Notes: generated by a model not told the origin, from the letters alone. A stretch of 61,607 nt of DNA from Verrucomicrobium sp. BvORR106 (GCF_000739655.1 NZ_BATR01000100.1:1-61607); one strand, 5' to 3'; counted from the stretch's first letter, positions 43,485-51,938 are shown. Program-made: numbers and translations.

Positions 43485-44255
43485 CTACTTCAGGTACATG
43501 GTGCTGCCACGTTTCGTGATGCGCCCGATCACTTCCGTCTTGATGCGCTTGTCCAGTGAACCCTCGAACGGTTTGAAGACCTCGATGTGGCCGTCTACAA
43601 AAAGCATGTTGGCTGTGCCATTGTGCCGGAAATGGATGGTCTTGTCTGTCTCGTTGATCAGGTAGAACTCTTCGAGCATGGGCTTCGAAGGGCTGGCAGG
43701 TGCCTGGAAGGTGTTCACCTGGCCGCAATCACCGAAAAGGATCACTTGGGCTCCGCTTTTCAGCTGGCTGACGTTCATCGGAGCTCCTCCAAATCGTCCT
43801 CCTAGCATCCAGTTGTAACCATACCCATAACTCGCCCCCTTGAACTTGGGTTTCCACACGGCCGCCTCATAGTTAAACGCCGGACAAACTTCAATTTTCC
43901 CGACCTCCTGGATATAGGGATATAGGGGGCCGGACTCGCGATCAAGGTCGCGATCACCCTCCGATCCGCTCCCACTCTCTTTCCCAAAAAACCATGTCCG
44001 GTCGCCATTGCTTCCTTCTTGCACGTAGGCCGGAAAGTAGCCGTGGTTGTCACTCACATACATGTTCACGGCTGTGCCCAGTTGTCTAAGATTAGCTGAG
44101 CAGGTGGCGCGCGTCGCCAGTCCGCGGTACATCTTTTGGCCAGAGATCGTTAGGGTGATGAGAATGGCGATAATCACCGTGGTCACAAGCAGCTCGACCA
44201 GCGTGAATGCTGCAGATGATCTAAGTGACTTGGTCTGGAGGGGAAGGTGAAGCAT
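43485..44255 (-). CDS. Type II secretion/type IV pseudopilin with H-X9-DG domain
   Basis: This 256-residue protein has a prepilin N-terminus: a short leader, then AAFTLVELLVTTVIIAILIT with the conserved Glu at +5 and Ala rather than Gly at -1. It belongs to the pseudopilin-like family of Planctomycetes and Verrucomicrobia. Blocks visible are CSANLRQLGTAVNMYVSDN, a YPYIQEVGKIEVCPAF block, GYGYNWMLGG and the processing-associated motif HFRHNGTANMLFVDGHIEVF (H-x9-DG). It probably sits in the inner membrane with its globular domain outside. Its gene lies 24 bp after the PEP-CTERM gene, so the two are likely co-transcribed. Confidence 0.92.
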   Translation of the reverse strand: MLHLPLQTKSLRSSAAFTLVELLVTTVIIAILITLTISGQKMYRGLATRATCSANLRQLGTAVNMYVSDNHGYFPAYVQEGSNGDRTWFFGKESGSGSEGDRDLDRESGPLYPYIQEVGKIEVCPAFNYEAAVWKPKFKGASYGYGYNWMLGGRFGGAPMNVSQLKSGAQVILFGDCGQVNTFQAPASPSKPMLEEFYLINETDKTIHFRHNGTANMLFVDGHIEVFKPFEGSLDKRIKTEVIGRITKRGSTMYLK

Positions 44256-44279
44256 GGACCGATGGTTGCCTGCCCGACT

Positions 44280-45041
44280 CTATACAGAAGGTTTTTCCAG
44301 GAGCTTGCTGCGTCTCCGTCGGAAAACCAGCAGCACACATCCAGCTGCCAGAAGCATGCTGCGTCCCGGCTCTGGTACGGCGCTTCCATAGACTGTGATG
44401 CCGTTTGCAGTGGTGAAGAGGGCGGTGAGATTGGAAAAGTTCGCCGCGGTGGGAAGGTTGGCAGCGATATCCGAATTTGCTCCGGTCCCAAAAGTAAAGG
44501 CATCGAAGCTTCCGTTGCTCAGGTTGCGTGTGCTGATGCCATCCCAGGCGCTAGTCCAAGCCGGGTTGTTGTTTTCATCCAAAAATGGATAGTTACCTTC
44601 GTAGAAATCGCCGCTTCCCCCGGCTACTTGGTAGTTCCAGTACTTGCCGTTGGTAAACAGAGGGGAACCAGGAAAGGTGACTCCATTGATGGTGAATTGC
44701 GACACGATGTAGGCGTCAAAGCTGGAGAAGTACTCATAGGTCGCACCGTAGCTACCGTTTGTGGAACTGAAGAATGTCTTTCCATTGAGCACCGTGGGCG
44801 TGGATCCGCGGACGCCGAAAAGCACATTGAGCAAGTCCTGACCGGTCTGAAGGGCAGGGGTCTGTGCGGTGTCGTACTCGAAGCGGAATTTGAACGACTC
44901 AAGTGCCGTGCTGTTCGTGTCGAAATCCCCTTCAATCACCAAAAAATGCACCATCACCGCCGCTTCGGTCCGTGTCGGAAGCAAAATGCCGCTGAGGGAG
45001 ACTATTGAGAGGAGGGCGGTGGCGAGCAGATGGCGGAGCAT
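44280..45041 (-). CDS. PEP-CTERM exported protein
   Basis: The 253-residue product has a signal peptide (MLRHLLATALLSIVSLSGIL, cut near TEA), a beta-rich mature region with FEYDTAQTPALQTGQDLLN, SYGATYEYFSSFD and YVGSAVPEPGR-type ending, and a C-terminal PEP-CTERM signal: VPEPGRS, helix MLLAAGCVLLVF, then RRRR. By family knowledge it is sorted by an exosortase and its tail removed. The mature region resembles other PEP-CTERM proteins of unknown role. No exosortase gene is in this window. The gene leads an operon with the pseudopilin and is divergent from a DUF6580 gene, with two dyads in the shared control region. Confidence 0.9.
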   Translation of the reverse strand: MLRHLLATALLSIVSLSGILLPTRTEAAVMVHFLVIEGDFDTNSTALESFKFRFEYDTAQTPALQTGQDLLNVLFGVRGSTPTVLNGKTFFSSTNGSYGATYEYFSSFDAYIVSQFTINGVTFPGSPLFTNGKYWNYQVAGGSGDFYEGNYPFLDENNNPAWTSAWDGISTRNLSNGSFDAFTFGTGANSDIAANLPTAANFSNLTALFTTANGITVYGSAVPEPGRSMLLAAGCVLLVFRRRRSKLLEKPSV

Positions 45042-45066
45042 GATTGTTACTGGTCGGGGCAGATGC

Positions 45067-45085
45067 GTCTAGATTGAACTTAGAC
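45067..45085. promoter_or_regulatory. Dyad GTCTA-N9-TAGAC, site 1
   Basis: GTCTA (45067-45071) and its exact inverse TAGAC (45081-45085) flank 9 bp. It lies 26 bp before the PEP-CTERM start, in the shared divergent control region. Confidence 0.6.
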
Positions 45086-45110
45086 AGCCACATTGCTTCC
45101 TTCAGGATGA

Positions 45111-45133
45111 TTGTCTACATCCTATTTAGACAA
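45111..45133. promoter_or_regulatory. Dyad TTGTCTA-N9-TAGACAA, site 2
   Basis: TTGTCTA (45111-45117) and its exact inverse TAGACAA (45127-45133) flank 9 bp. The core and spacing match site 1; the centres are 46 bp apart. Confidence 0.65.
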
Positions 45134-45175
45134 CATTGCCCTTGTTCATCTGCCCACTTCGGGCTTCATTCCCGC

Positions 45176-45820
45176 ATGTCCCAACCTGCTCGTTCCCAAG
45201 GTCTCTCTGCCTACGTTTGGCTGCCGCTCGTGCTGATGGTTGCGGCCTTGGTCTGGCGGGTGCTTTATCAGCAGGGGATCGTCGCCGCCAACTTGGGGAA
45301 TTTGAGCCCGCTCATGGCTTTTGCCTTTGCCGGGGCCATCGCTTTTCCGCGATCGCTGCCCTGGTGGAGCTGGGCGGGACTCTTGATTTTGGTGGACTGG
45401 GTCAGCATGGGCTCACAGTGGTGGTCCACGGCACATGGTCGTGAGGCGGTGCTGCTCAGCTATGGCCTGTATGTGCTGGCCGCATGGTGGGGCTCCCGCC
45501 TGCGGGGCAAGGCGGGGATGGTGGACACCGTGCTGGGCACCTTGCTTTGCAGTGTCGTTTTCTATCTCGTGACGAATTCCCTGTCTTGGGCCGTGGAGTC
45601 CTACTACGCGAAGACCTGGGCGGGCTGGGTGCAGGCTCTGACGACTGGCAAGGAAGGATTGCCGCCGACGCTGATGTTCTTCCGCAATTCTCTGATCGCC
45701 GATTTGCTGGGGGCCACGGCGATCGTGGTGGTTTACAATTTCGAAGCGGTGGTGAGAAAGCTGCGCGTCATGCCGGTGATCGGTTGGGGGCGTCAGTCCC
45801 AGGCCGCGATGGCGGTGTAG
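45176..45820 (+). CDS. DUF6580-type membrane protein
   Basis: This encodes 214 residues from ATG 45176 (MSQPARSQG); the frame is open further upstream through the operator region. About five membrane segments are visible: WLPLVLMVAALVW, LMAFAFAGAIAF, WWSWAGLLILVDW, AVLLSYGLYVLAAWW and TVLGTLLCSVVFYLVTN, plus a final SLIADLLGATAIVVVY. The blocks NLSPLMAFAFAGA, VFYLVTNSLSWA and FFRNSLIADLLG match the DUF6580 family, thought to be transport-related by its resemblance to small ECF-type S components; its substrate is unknown. It is divergent from the PEP-CTERM gene. Confidence 0.83.
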   Translation: MSQPARSQGLSAYVWLPLVLMVAALVWRVLYQQGIVAANLGNLSPLMAFAFAGAIAFPRSLPWWSWAGLLILVDWVSMGSQWWSTAHGREAVLLSYGLYVLAAWWGSRLRGKAGMVDTVLGTLLCSVVFYLVTNSLSWAVESYYAKTWAGWVQALTTGKEGLPPTLMFFRNSLIADLLGATAIVVVYNFEAVVRKLRVMPVIGWGRQSQAAMAV

Positions 45821-46180
45821 CACCAATTCCTAGCTCTTGGGTGAAGGGCTCATCAGCGAGGTAGGCACGGTTTGTAGACCTCGTCTCGGAGTTCTGACTG
45901 CAGGCAGGCGGCTCGTGCCTCGCCTTACCCTGGATAGTGTGTATCACGCCATCGGCGTGAATGCGGTCCGCAAACAGCGTCAAAAGCCGGTGAGCTCACA
46001 AGGAGCGGCGGTTTGTGCTTGCACAACCGCCGGACGGGGCCGGAGGAAGATCGCTCGCTATTCATCGATCCGCGGTGAGGTGGCATCCGGCGATGGGAGA
46101 TTGTAGGTCACGCGCTCCGCTACGCATCGGCGGTTGTGCAAGCACAAACCGCCGCTCCTTGGGGCGACGCCGCGAACCGG
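45821..46180. other. Non-coding gap with nested inverted repeat
   Basis: No gene is supported between the DUF6580 stop and the DUF4105 stop. The gap holds a perfect 32 bp inverted repeat (46001-46159). Confidence 0.75.
46001..46159. repeat. Perfect 32 bp inverted repeat with self-pairing arms
   Basis: Arm 46001-46032 begins AGGAGCGGCGGTTTGTGC and its exact inverse is 46128-46159. Each arm is itself almost a palindrome (CGGCGGTTTGTGC / GCACAACCGCCG), so the arms can pair with each other or fold alone. The spacer is 95 bp. Confidence 0.92.
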
Positions 46181-47209
46181 TCAAGGAGGGGGAGCGTTCC
46201 CTGTCGGTGTTGCTCCAAATCCCGGTCTGCCTTCGCGGATGAGTTTCCAGAAGTCCGGTGACTTGTCGGCGGCTTGAGCTGCGGCGTTGATGTGGGCTTT
46301 TTCCCGGAGTTCGGGGAAAGAGAGCCCATCGGTGATGAACGCCCTTCTTTCGTAGAGCATCTCGTCCGCCTTGCCATTCACCAGGATGCGCCAGTCCCAG
46401 GGAGCTCTTTCTGAGGCGGGGCGTTGGGTTCGGATGGCGGTGGTGCAGTTCGTCGTGGCAGCGTTGTACCAGCGCGGCTGGTCCCGCAGTCCGTTCATGG
46501 TGGCGACGTATTCCATGAACCGTTCCCGAGCTCGCTCGGGTGAGACGGGGATTCGGTAAAGATAGGAGTCTTCTCCGGGGCGATAATTGGTGCGCAGCCT
46601 CACGATGTCGCGTTCATCCGCCGCAATGCAGATCAGCTCATACTGCCGGTAGAAGCCCCCAATGGCCGAGTACTTCTCTCCCACTTCCTTGCGAGTCTCG
46701 ATGGAAAAGCAAATGGGCGGCGCATCCTTGAACTGAAAGCTGGCAATGGGATGGGCCATCCATGGCGACCCCCAATAGTTGATAAAGAGGTCAATGCCGG
46801 TGAGTTGGGAGAGTCGCACTTTGCGGGTTTCCCAGGTCGGGGTGAAGTCGGTGGTCGTGCGGTAGTCAAAGTTTCGCACGTTGTAGATCGTCACCTCATC
46901 GCCAGCCACCTCGGCCCACGGGAGCTGGGCCACGTCAGGCTGCCATTCGCGGTTCGCTTGGGGCTGGAGTTTCAACCACCAACTCAAGACGCCCACAAAG
47001 GCCAGTCCGATGAAGAGTGACTTCCGCCAGGCCTGGCGGATGAAGAGCAGCATGGTGGCGGCGGAGCCAAGCCAGAACCAGGCCGCGGCCTGATTGAGGA
47101 AGGGCATGTCGTAGTACAGGGCTCCAAAAGTCCAAGCTACCAGGCCGAGCAGGACCAACGAAAGCGCCAGGCGGAGCACCAGTTTGAAGGGCCACAGAAG
47201 AATTTGCAT
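46181..47209 (-). CDS. DUF4105 (Lnb-type) membrane protein
   Basis: This 342-residue protein starts with a hydrophobic region of two or three membrane segments (about 5-95: LVLRLALSLVLLGLVAW, AAAWFWLGSAATMLLFI, SLFIGLAFVGVLSWW). The rest is the DUF4105/Lnb N-terminal domain: AGDEVTIYNVRNFDYR, IASFQFKDAPPICFSIETRK, GGFYRQYELICIAADERDIV, LYRIPVSPERARERF, and the key block WYNAATTNCTTAI, where the Cys and a distal His may be important. Such proteins occur in many Gram-negative bacteria as periplasmic-facing membrane proteins of unknown activity; a peptidase-like role was suggested from the conserved Cys. It lies 18 bp after another membrane protein gene and so is probably co-transcribed with it. 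Confidence 0.88.
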   Translation of the reverse strand: MQILLWPFKLVLRLALSLVLLGLVAWTFGALYYDMPFLNQAAAWFWLGSAATMLLFIRQAWRKSLFIGLAFVGVLSWWLKLQPQANREWQPDVAQLPWAEVAGDEVTIYNVRNFDYRTTTDFTPTWETRKVRLSQLTGIDLFINYWGSPWMAHPIASFQFKDAPPICFSIETRKEVGEKYSAIGGFYRQYELICIAADERDIVRLRTNYRPGEDSYLYRIPVSPERARERFMEYVATMNGLRDQPRWYNAATTNCTTAIRTQRPASERAPWDWRILVNGKADEMLYERRAFITDGLSFPELREKAHINAAAQAADKSPDFWKLIREGRPGFGATPTGNAPPP

Positions 47210-47227
47210 GATGGAGTGGGTGGGGGA

Positions 47228-47656
47228 TCAGGCCTGGGAGTTCATGGCCTGTTGGGGAGATGGGGCAGCCGTTGCCGGCTTGCTGCGAAGTTTTTGAAGG
47301 GCCAGCGTCGCGAGCTTGACGAGCAGCAGTACGCCGAAGCACTCGATGAAGGGGATGATCCAGCCGAACAGCATGATGCCCACGTTTCCGCCCACACCGT
47401 CGTAGCTTGGGTTCCTCTGTTCAATATCGAGAATGGTCCGGGCCCAGTGGACTTCGTATCCGCGGAAGACGCTAAGCATATTCCAAACAACCACCGTGAC
47501 GAACACTGTCCTCCAGAAGATGCCCTTCCACGTCAAAGGGATGGGGGGCACCAGGGCCAGCACGATTGCGCAAAGGTACACGTAACCGGTAATCTCGTTC
47601 ACGTCACTCCTGGCCTGCTCGGCCACCTGCAAGAGGGTGTGGGTCGGGTAGTCCAT
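47228..47656 (-). CDS. Membrane protein, unknown
   Basis: This encodes 142 residues from ATG 47656 (MDYPTHTLLQVAEQ); the frame is open upstream but lacks the features of a protein there. Two or three membrane helices are visible: ITGYVYLCAIVLALVPPI, FWRTVFVTVVVWNML and GIMLFGWIIPFIECFGVLLL. A C-terminal tail rich in Lys, Ala and Pro follows. No family is recognised. It precedes the DUF4105 gene by 18 bp and probably works with it. Confidence 0.7.
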   Translation of the reverse strand: MDYPTHTLLQVAEQARSDVNEITGYVYLCAIVLALVPPIPLTWKGIFWRTVFVTVVVWNMLSVFRGYEVHWARTILDIEQRNPSYDGVGGNVGIMLFGWIIPFIECFGVLLLVKLATLALQKLRSKPATAAPSPQQAMNSQA

Positions 47657-47823
47657 GATGGATGGGCGGATGATGTCTGGCGACAACTTACGGTTTTGCC
47701 ATGGCGTCTGTCGAACGGTTTGTGGGGGGGGGCTGACCGTCTGGCGGTGCAAGCGGCAGGGCGGTCGCTTCGGTTGCTGCGCTAGGAGAAGCTTCAGTGG
47801 GCAAACGGCATCCCACTCCAGCA

Positions 47824-48492
47824 TCATCGTTTCTGCTTCTCCCCGCCTCCGAACTTCGCCTCAAAGCGGTCCAATTCTGCCTGCGGAATGGGCATCAGTT
47901 CTGTCATCACTTGCTCAAACTCCTTCTGAGAGAGTCCTGTCCACTGGGGAGAGCCGTCCCGATAGTTTGGATAGGTGATGAAAAAATTGGAGCACTTGTA
48001 GCAGAACGAGCTCTCAAACAGAATGCGGTAGTCTTTGTCCCAAACACGGATCCCGTGGATCGGAAAGTGGCACATTGCTCCGGAGGTGTTTTCTTCCACT
48101 CCCACCGTCTGCTTCAGATGGGGCAACAGCTTGGCGAGTTCGGCACCCTTGATGATCCGCTGCTTCAAGATCTTCGATGTCGCGTCATAGGGGGCGATAA
48201 CGAAGGTGTCTGCCGGGAGAGGTGGCGTCTTCTCAAAAGGGTCATTGCTCTTCTTGGGCAAAGAGACGGTCTCAAAGTCCAGGAGATAGACCTCTGCCCG
48301 CACGGCGTCGTCCAACGCAGCAGCGAGCGCCTTGCGATAGTTCTTCTTCGCGATGTCCTGATCCTGGTAGTAGGCGTTTTCCGCCTTCTCCAGTTTGGCG
48401 GGCAATGTCTCTTGAGCAACAGCCTTGCCCCCGAAGGACAAGCTACAAAGAGCGAGCGCGGACCAGAATGCACGGGTGGAGAGTGAATTCAT
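47824..48492 (-). CDS. Secreted protein, unknown
   Basis: This 222-residue product has a signal peptide (MNSLSTRAFWSALALCSLSF, cut after VAQ) followed by a helix rich in Lys, Ala and Glu (LEKAENAYYQDQDIAKKNYR), then DDAVRAEVYLLDFETVSLP. The centre contains a region with an aromatic- and Cys-rich block (MCHFPIHGIRVWDKDYRILF, CYKCSNFFITYP); the Cys pair CYKC may form a disulphide or bind metal. No family is recognised. It is 167 bp upstream of the next membrane gene. Confidence 0.78.
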   Translation of the reverse strand: MNSLSTRAFWSALALCSLSFGGKAVAQETLPAKLEKAENAYYQDQDIAKKNYRKALAAALDDAVRAEVYLLDFETVSLPKKSNDPFEKTPPLPADTFVIAPYDATSKILKQRIIKGAELAKLLPHLKQTVGVEENTSGAMCHFPIHGIRVWDKDYRILFESSFCYKCSNFFITYPNYRDGSPQWTGLSQKEFEQVMTELMPIPQAELDRFEAKFGGGEKQKR

Positions 48493-48885
48493 AGGGGCAG
48501 GGTGGGTGCTCCGCCCAACTTAGAGTTTCTCCACGCGGCCTGTCGACTGTTTTGTTGCTGGCGAGGGCGGGGGCTTTCAAGGAGCCGCATCCAACACCTG
48601 GATGCGAAGCATCTTTGGGACTGCGGTGAGGATCACCGCTTTGGAGAGGCCTGTGTCAAACTGGTCGCCGATTGACTGTAAGCGGAGGCGTTGGGCGCTG
48701 GACTCGGGTGAAGGGAAGGGGTTTGATCTCCTCACAAGGCGTAGCCAAAGCGGCGATTCTCGCACGCACTCCTAAAATCCCGCAAGCGGGATCAGGTGGA
48801 GGACATGGTAACGGGCTTGGATGCGTTTGAAGCCTGCGACACTCCATGCTCCGTTGGTGCAGTTCCGGTTCGCGGAATCGACTCC
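48493..48885. other. Gap without a gene
   Basis: Apart from the terminator at 48773-48792 and short hairpin words such as GCGGTGAGGATCACCGC (near 48622), I see no feature. No open frame here has convincing composition. Confidence 0.6.
48773..48792 (-). terminator. Terminator of the trpA-panB cluster
   Basis: On the minus strand ATCCCG-CTTG-CGGGAT is followed by TTTAGG, about 95 bp beyond the panB stop. Confidence 0.7.
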
Positions 48886-49659
48886 TCACACTCCCTTCAC
48901 ACCCGCGATCCACTCTCGCGCGGCGCGAGTGGTCTCCATGGCCTCATTCGCCAGCGCGGTGGCAAACGGAGGCTTGAACCACGGAAAGGCACCAAGGAGG
49001 TCCGGGGTCACGAGCACCTGGCCGTCGCAGTTCGGGCCGGCACCGATGCCGATGGTGGGGATCTTGATGGCTTGGCTGATGCGTTCTGCCACGGCGGGGA
49101 CCATACTCTCCAGGACGATGCCTGCTGCGCCTGCTTCTTGCAGAGCGAGGGCGTCGTCCACCAGGCGGTTGGCATCGACGTCGGTCTTGCCCTTTTTCTT
49201 GTAGCCGCCTTCCTGCTTCACGCTCTGGGGCAGCATGCCGATGTGCCCGATGTAGGCGATGCCGGCTTCTGTGATGGCTCGAACCTGATCCGCTTCATCC
49301 ACGCCACCCTCAAGCTTCACGGCATCGGCACCTGCTTCCACGAGGCGGCGGGCGTTGTGTACTGCCATATCTGGCATGCCATAGCTGCCGGAGGGGAGGT
49401 CCACGATGACGGTGGCGCGCTGTACGCCGCGGCGGACGGCGGCGGCATGGTGCAGCATCATCTGCATGGTCACGCCCGTGGTGTCTGGCAGACCCAGCAC
49501 GACCATGCCCAGAGAGTCTCCTACGAGGATGAGATCCACGCCGGCTTCATCAAGCAGCCGGGCGGTGGGGTAGTCATAAGCGGTGAGGACGGCGAGCTTT
49601 TCACCGGCGGCTTTCCGGTCGCTGAGCTGCTGGGCGAGGAGGGCGGGGGAGACGGCCAT
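48886..49659 (-). CDS. panB: 3-methyl-2-oxobutanoate hydroxymethyltransferase
   Basis: This encodes 257 residues from ATG 49659. PanB adds a hydroxymethyl group from methylenetetrahydrofolate to ketoisovalerate, the first step of pantothenate synthesis. Visible blocks are LTAYDYPTARLLDEAGVDLI, VGDSLGMVVLG (metal Asp), DLPSGSYG, VKLEGG, YIGHIGMLPQSV, VLESMVP and TIGIGAGPNCDGQVLV, all typical. The start is preceded by pyrimidine-rich sequence without a Shine-Dalgarno. It is the last gene of the trpA-dapF-dapA-dapB-folK-panB cluster, 59 bp after folK. Folate and pantothenate steps adjoining each other is common. Confidence 0.96.
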   Translation of the reverse strand: MAVSPALLAQQLSDRKAAGEKLAVLTAYDYPTARLLDEAGVDLILVGDSLGMVVLGLPDTTGVTMQMMLHHAAAVRRGVQRATVIVDLPSGSYGMPDMAVHNARRLVEAGADAVKLEGGVDEADQVRAITEAGIAYIGHIGMLPQSVKQEGGYKKKGKTDVDANRLVDDALALQEAGAAGIVLESMVPAVAERISQAIKIPTIGIGAGPNCDGQVLVTPDLLGAFPWFKPPFATALANEAMETTRAAREWIAGVKGV

Positions 49660-49718
49660 TGCAAGAGGAGGAGAGGAAGGGTGCGTCGAGCGAAACTTAC
49701 GATACGACGGAAATGATC

Positions 49719-50243
49719 TCACGGACTGCCGAGGTCGAGCCAGTCCAATGCATACACGCGAGGTGGGGGCTCGTCCGAGATGGGCAGGCTAGCGAGGATC
49801 TCCTGCACTGACCGGTCTTCACCGGGTAAGCGCAGGTCCGCGCGGATGTCTGCCAGAGGCTGCAAGACAAATCGCCGCTGGGTCATGCGCGGGTGGGGAA
49901 GGGTGAGGTCCGGGTGATTCACCTCGGCGGCATCCGCATAGAGGAGATCCAGGTCCACGGTGCGTGGCGCATGGTGCTCGTGCTCATTCGGGCGGCCGAG
50001 TGCAGCCTCGATGGCCCGGGTGAACCGCAGCAGGTCCAGAGGCTGGAGCTCTGCTTCCAGCTCGATCACTGCATTCAGAAATCCCGGCGAACCAGGAGGG
50101 CAATCCACGGGATCTGTTTCATAAACCGCCGAGGTGGCGATCACTCGACTCCCGGGAACCCTCTGCAAAAGAGAGGCGACGGCCTGGCGAAGATTCTTAA
50201 GCCGGTCTCCCAAATTCGAACCGAGAGCGATGCCGTATTTCAT
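49719..50243 (-). CDS. folK: 2-amino-4-hydroxy-6-hydroxymethyldihydropteridine diphosphokinase
   Basis: This 174-residue enzyme transfers pyrophosphate from ATP to 6-hydroxymethyl-7,8-dihydropterin in folate synthesis. The family blocks are IALGSNLGDRLKNL at the N-terminus, VYETDPVDCPPGSPGFLNAV, RPNEHEHHAPRTVDLDLLY with the metal-binding Asp pair in DLDLL, LPHPRMTQRRFVLQPLADI and the C-terminal end. Length is normal. It sits between dapB (47 bp) and panB (59 bp) on the same strand and is very likely in their operon. Confidence 0.95.
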   Translation of the reverse strand: MKYGIALGSNLGDRLKNLRQAVASLLQRVPGSRVIATSAVYETDPVDCPPGSPGFLNAVIELEAELQPLDLLRFTRAIEAALGRPNEHEHHAPRTVDLDLLYADAAEVNHPDLTLPHPRMTQRRFVLQPLADIRADLRLPGEDRSVQEILASLPISDEPPPRVYALDWLDLGSP

Positions 50244-50290
50244 CGACTCCCGGTTGCGAAGGTGGGTAGGGTAATAAGGCAGGCCTGAAG

Positions 50291-51031
50291 CTATTTTAGC
50301 CCCAGCACGTCCTGCATGTCATAGATGCCAGCGGGCTGGCTCACGAGCCACTTGGCGGCGCGCACGGCTCCGTTGGAGAAGGTGTCGCGGCTGGAGGCCT
50401 TGTGCGTGAGTTCCACACGCTCGCCCACGTTGGCGAAGACGACGGTGTGATCACCGACCACATCGCCACCGCGCAGGGCGTGAACGCCGATTTCCTTCTT
50501 CGTGCGGGCACCCACATCGCCCTTGCGGCCGTGGCGGGTGTCCGTTTCGTAGCTGACGTCGGTTTCCTCACACAGGATCTCCACCAGACGGCGGGCGGTG
50601 CCGCTCGGGGAGTCCGTCTTCATGCGGTGGTGCATTTCCACCACTTCGAGGTCGAAGGGCTCGCCGAGGATGCGGACTGCCTGACGAGTCAGCCAGAAGA
50701 GCGTGTTCACGCCCACGCTGAAGTTAGGCGCCAGCACCACAGGCAGCGTCTTGGACGCTTCGCGGATGGTCTCGAGTTCCTCGGCGGTGTGGCCGGTGGT
50801 GCCCATGACGAAGGGTTTCCTATTCTTCACGCAGGCGGCCACCAGCTCATTGCTGAAGTGGTGGGAGGTGAAGTCGATCACTGCATCGCACTTGGAGAGG
50901 GCTTCATCCAGGGAGTCACCCATGTCCACGGTCGCGCCGACTGCACAGTCGGCATCGCTTTCCACGGAATGAATGACAGCCTGGCCCATGCGGCCTTTGG
51001 CACCGGTGACGAGAATCTTGAGCTGAGCCAT
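50291..51031 (-). CDS. dapB: 4-hydroxy-tetrahydrodipicolinate reductase
   Basis: This 246-residue enzyme reduces 4-hydroxy-tetrahydrodipicolinate with NAD(P)H in the diaminopimelate/lysine pathway. Features are VTGAKGRMGQAV (dinucleotide site), CDAVIDFTSHH, VMGTTGHTAEE, APNFSVGVN, VVEMHHRMKTDSPSGTA (catalytic His pair and Lys) and VHALRGGDVVGDHTV. Length and order are typical. It follows dapA by 22 bp and precedes folK by 47 bp. Confidence 0.97.
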   Translation of the reverse strand: MAQLKILVTGAKGRMGQAVIHSVESDADCAVGATVDMGDSLDEALSKCDAVIDFTSHHFSNELVAACVKNRKPFVMGTTGHTAEELETIREASKTLPVVLAPNFSVGVNTLFWLTRQAVRILGEPFDLEVVEMHHRMKTDSPSGTARRLVEILCEETDVSYETDTRHGRKGDVGARTKKEIGVHALRGGDVVGDHTVVFANVGERVELTHKASSRDTFSNGAVRAAKWLVSQPAGIYDMQDVLGLK

Positions 51032-51053
51032 GATGGTCGGTTTGCAGTGAAGG

Positions 51054-51938
51054 TTACTCTGCGAGGATGCCCACGCTGATCATGGTCTGGCGCAATTCTT
51101 TGACCTGGGCTTCTCCCAGCTCACACATCGGCAGACGCAGCTCGGCATCGCAGATGCCTTTGAGGGCTAGCGCCGTCTTGATGGGGATCGGGTTCGTGGA
51201 AAGCTTCAGGAAAGCGGAGAACAGGGGGTTGAACTGCGCATGGATGCTCTGAGCTTCGGCCCATCGGCCAGCCAGAGCGGCCTGCACCATCTTGTTCATC
51301 TCTGCCGGGATGAGGTTGCCAGCCACGCTGACCACGCCCACGCCACCCACGCTCATGAAGGGCAGGGTGAGGGAGTCGTCACCGGAGAGAATCTCAAAGT
51401 CCGCCGGCAGAAGCATCTTCATCTGGCTCACGCGATCGGCGTTACCACCCGCTTCCTTCATGGCGCGAATGTTTGGGCAGGCCTCGGCAAGTCGCACGAC
51501 CGTGTCCACGCCGATCTCGATGCCACAGCGGCCGGGGATGCTGTACAGCATGATCGGCAGCTTGGTGTTGTCTGCGATGGCCTTGAAGTGGCGGAAGAGC
51601 CCCTCCTGAGTGGGCTTGTTGTAATAGGGCGCGACCAGCAGGGCGGCATTGGCGCCCGCGGCCTCGGCTTCCTGGGTCATTTCCACGGCTTCACGCGTGG
51701 AGTTGCTGCCAGTGCCAGCCATGACGATGCCACGGCCTGCGGTGTACTCCACGGTCAACTGGATGACGCGCTCATGCTCATCATAGTCCAGCGTGGGGGA
51801 TTCACCCGTGGTCCCGCAGGGCACGACACCCTGCACGCCGCCGGCAAACTGGTAGTCCACCAACTTTCGCAGGGCGGCTTCATCGATCTGGCCGTTGCGA
51901 AAAGGGGTGACAATGGCGGTGTGGGTACCGGCGAACAT
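51054..51938 (-). CDS. dapA: 4-hydroxy-tetrahydrodipicolinate synthase
   Basis: This 294-residue enzyme condenses pyruvate and aspartate semialdehyde in the first committed step to diaminopimelate and lysine. Features are TAIVTPFRNGQID, VPCGTTGESPTLDYDEH (GTTGE signature), VMAGTGSNSTREAVE, APYYNKPTQEGLFRHF with the active-site Tyr, MLYSIPGRCG, and the Schiff-base Lys in IRAMKEAGG. Length is typical. It is the third gene of the cluster, after a 108 bp gap from dapF that holds two GAGAACT heptamers (51963-51976). Confidence 0.97.
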   Translation of the reverse strand: MFAGTHTAIVTPFRNGQIDEAALRKLVDYQFAGGVQGVVPCGTTGESPTLDYDEHERVIQLTVEYTAGRGIVMAGTGSNSTREAVEMTQEAEAAGANAALLVAPYYNKPTQEGLFRHFKAIADNTKLPIMLYSIPGRCGIEIGVDTVVRLAEACPNIRAMKEAGGNADRVSQMKMLLPADFEILSGDDSLTLPFMSVGGVGVVSVAGNLIPAEMNKMVQAALAGRWAEAQSIHAQFNPLFSAFLKLSTNPIPIKTALALKGICDAELRLPMCELGEAQVKELRQTMISVGILAE

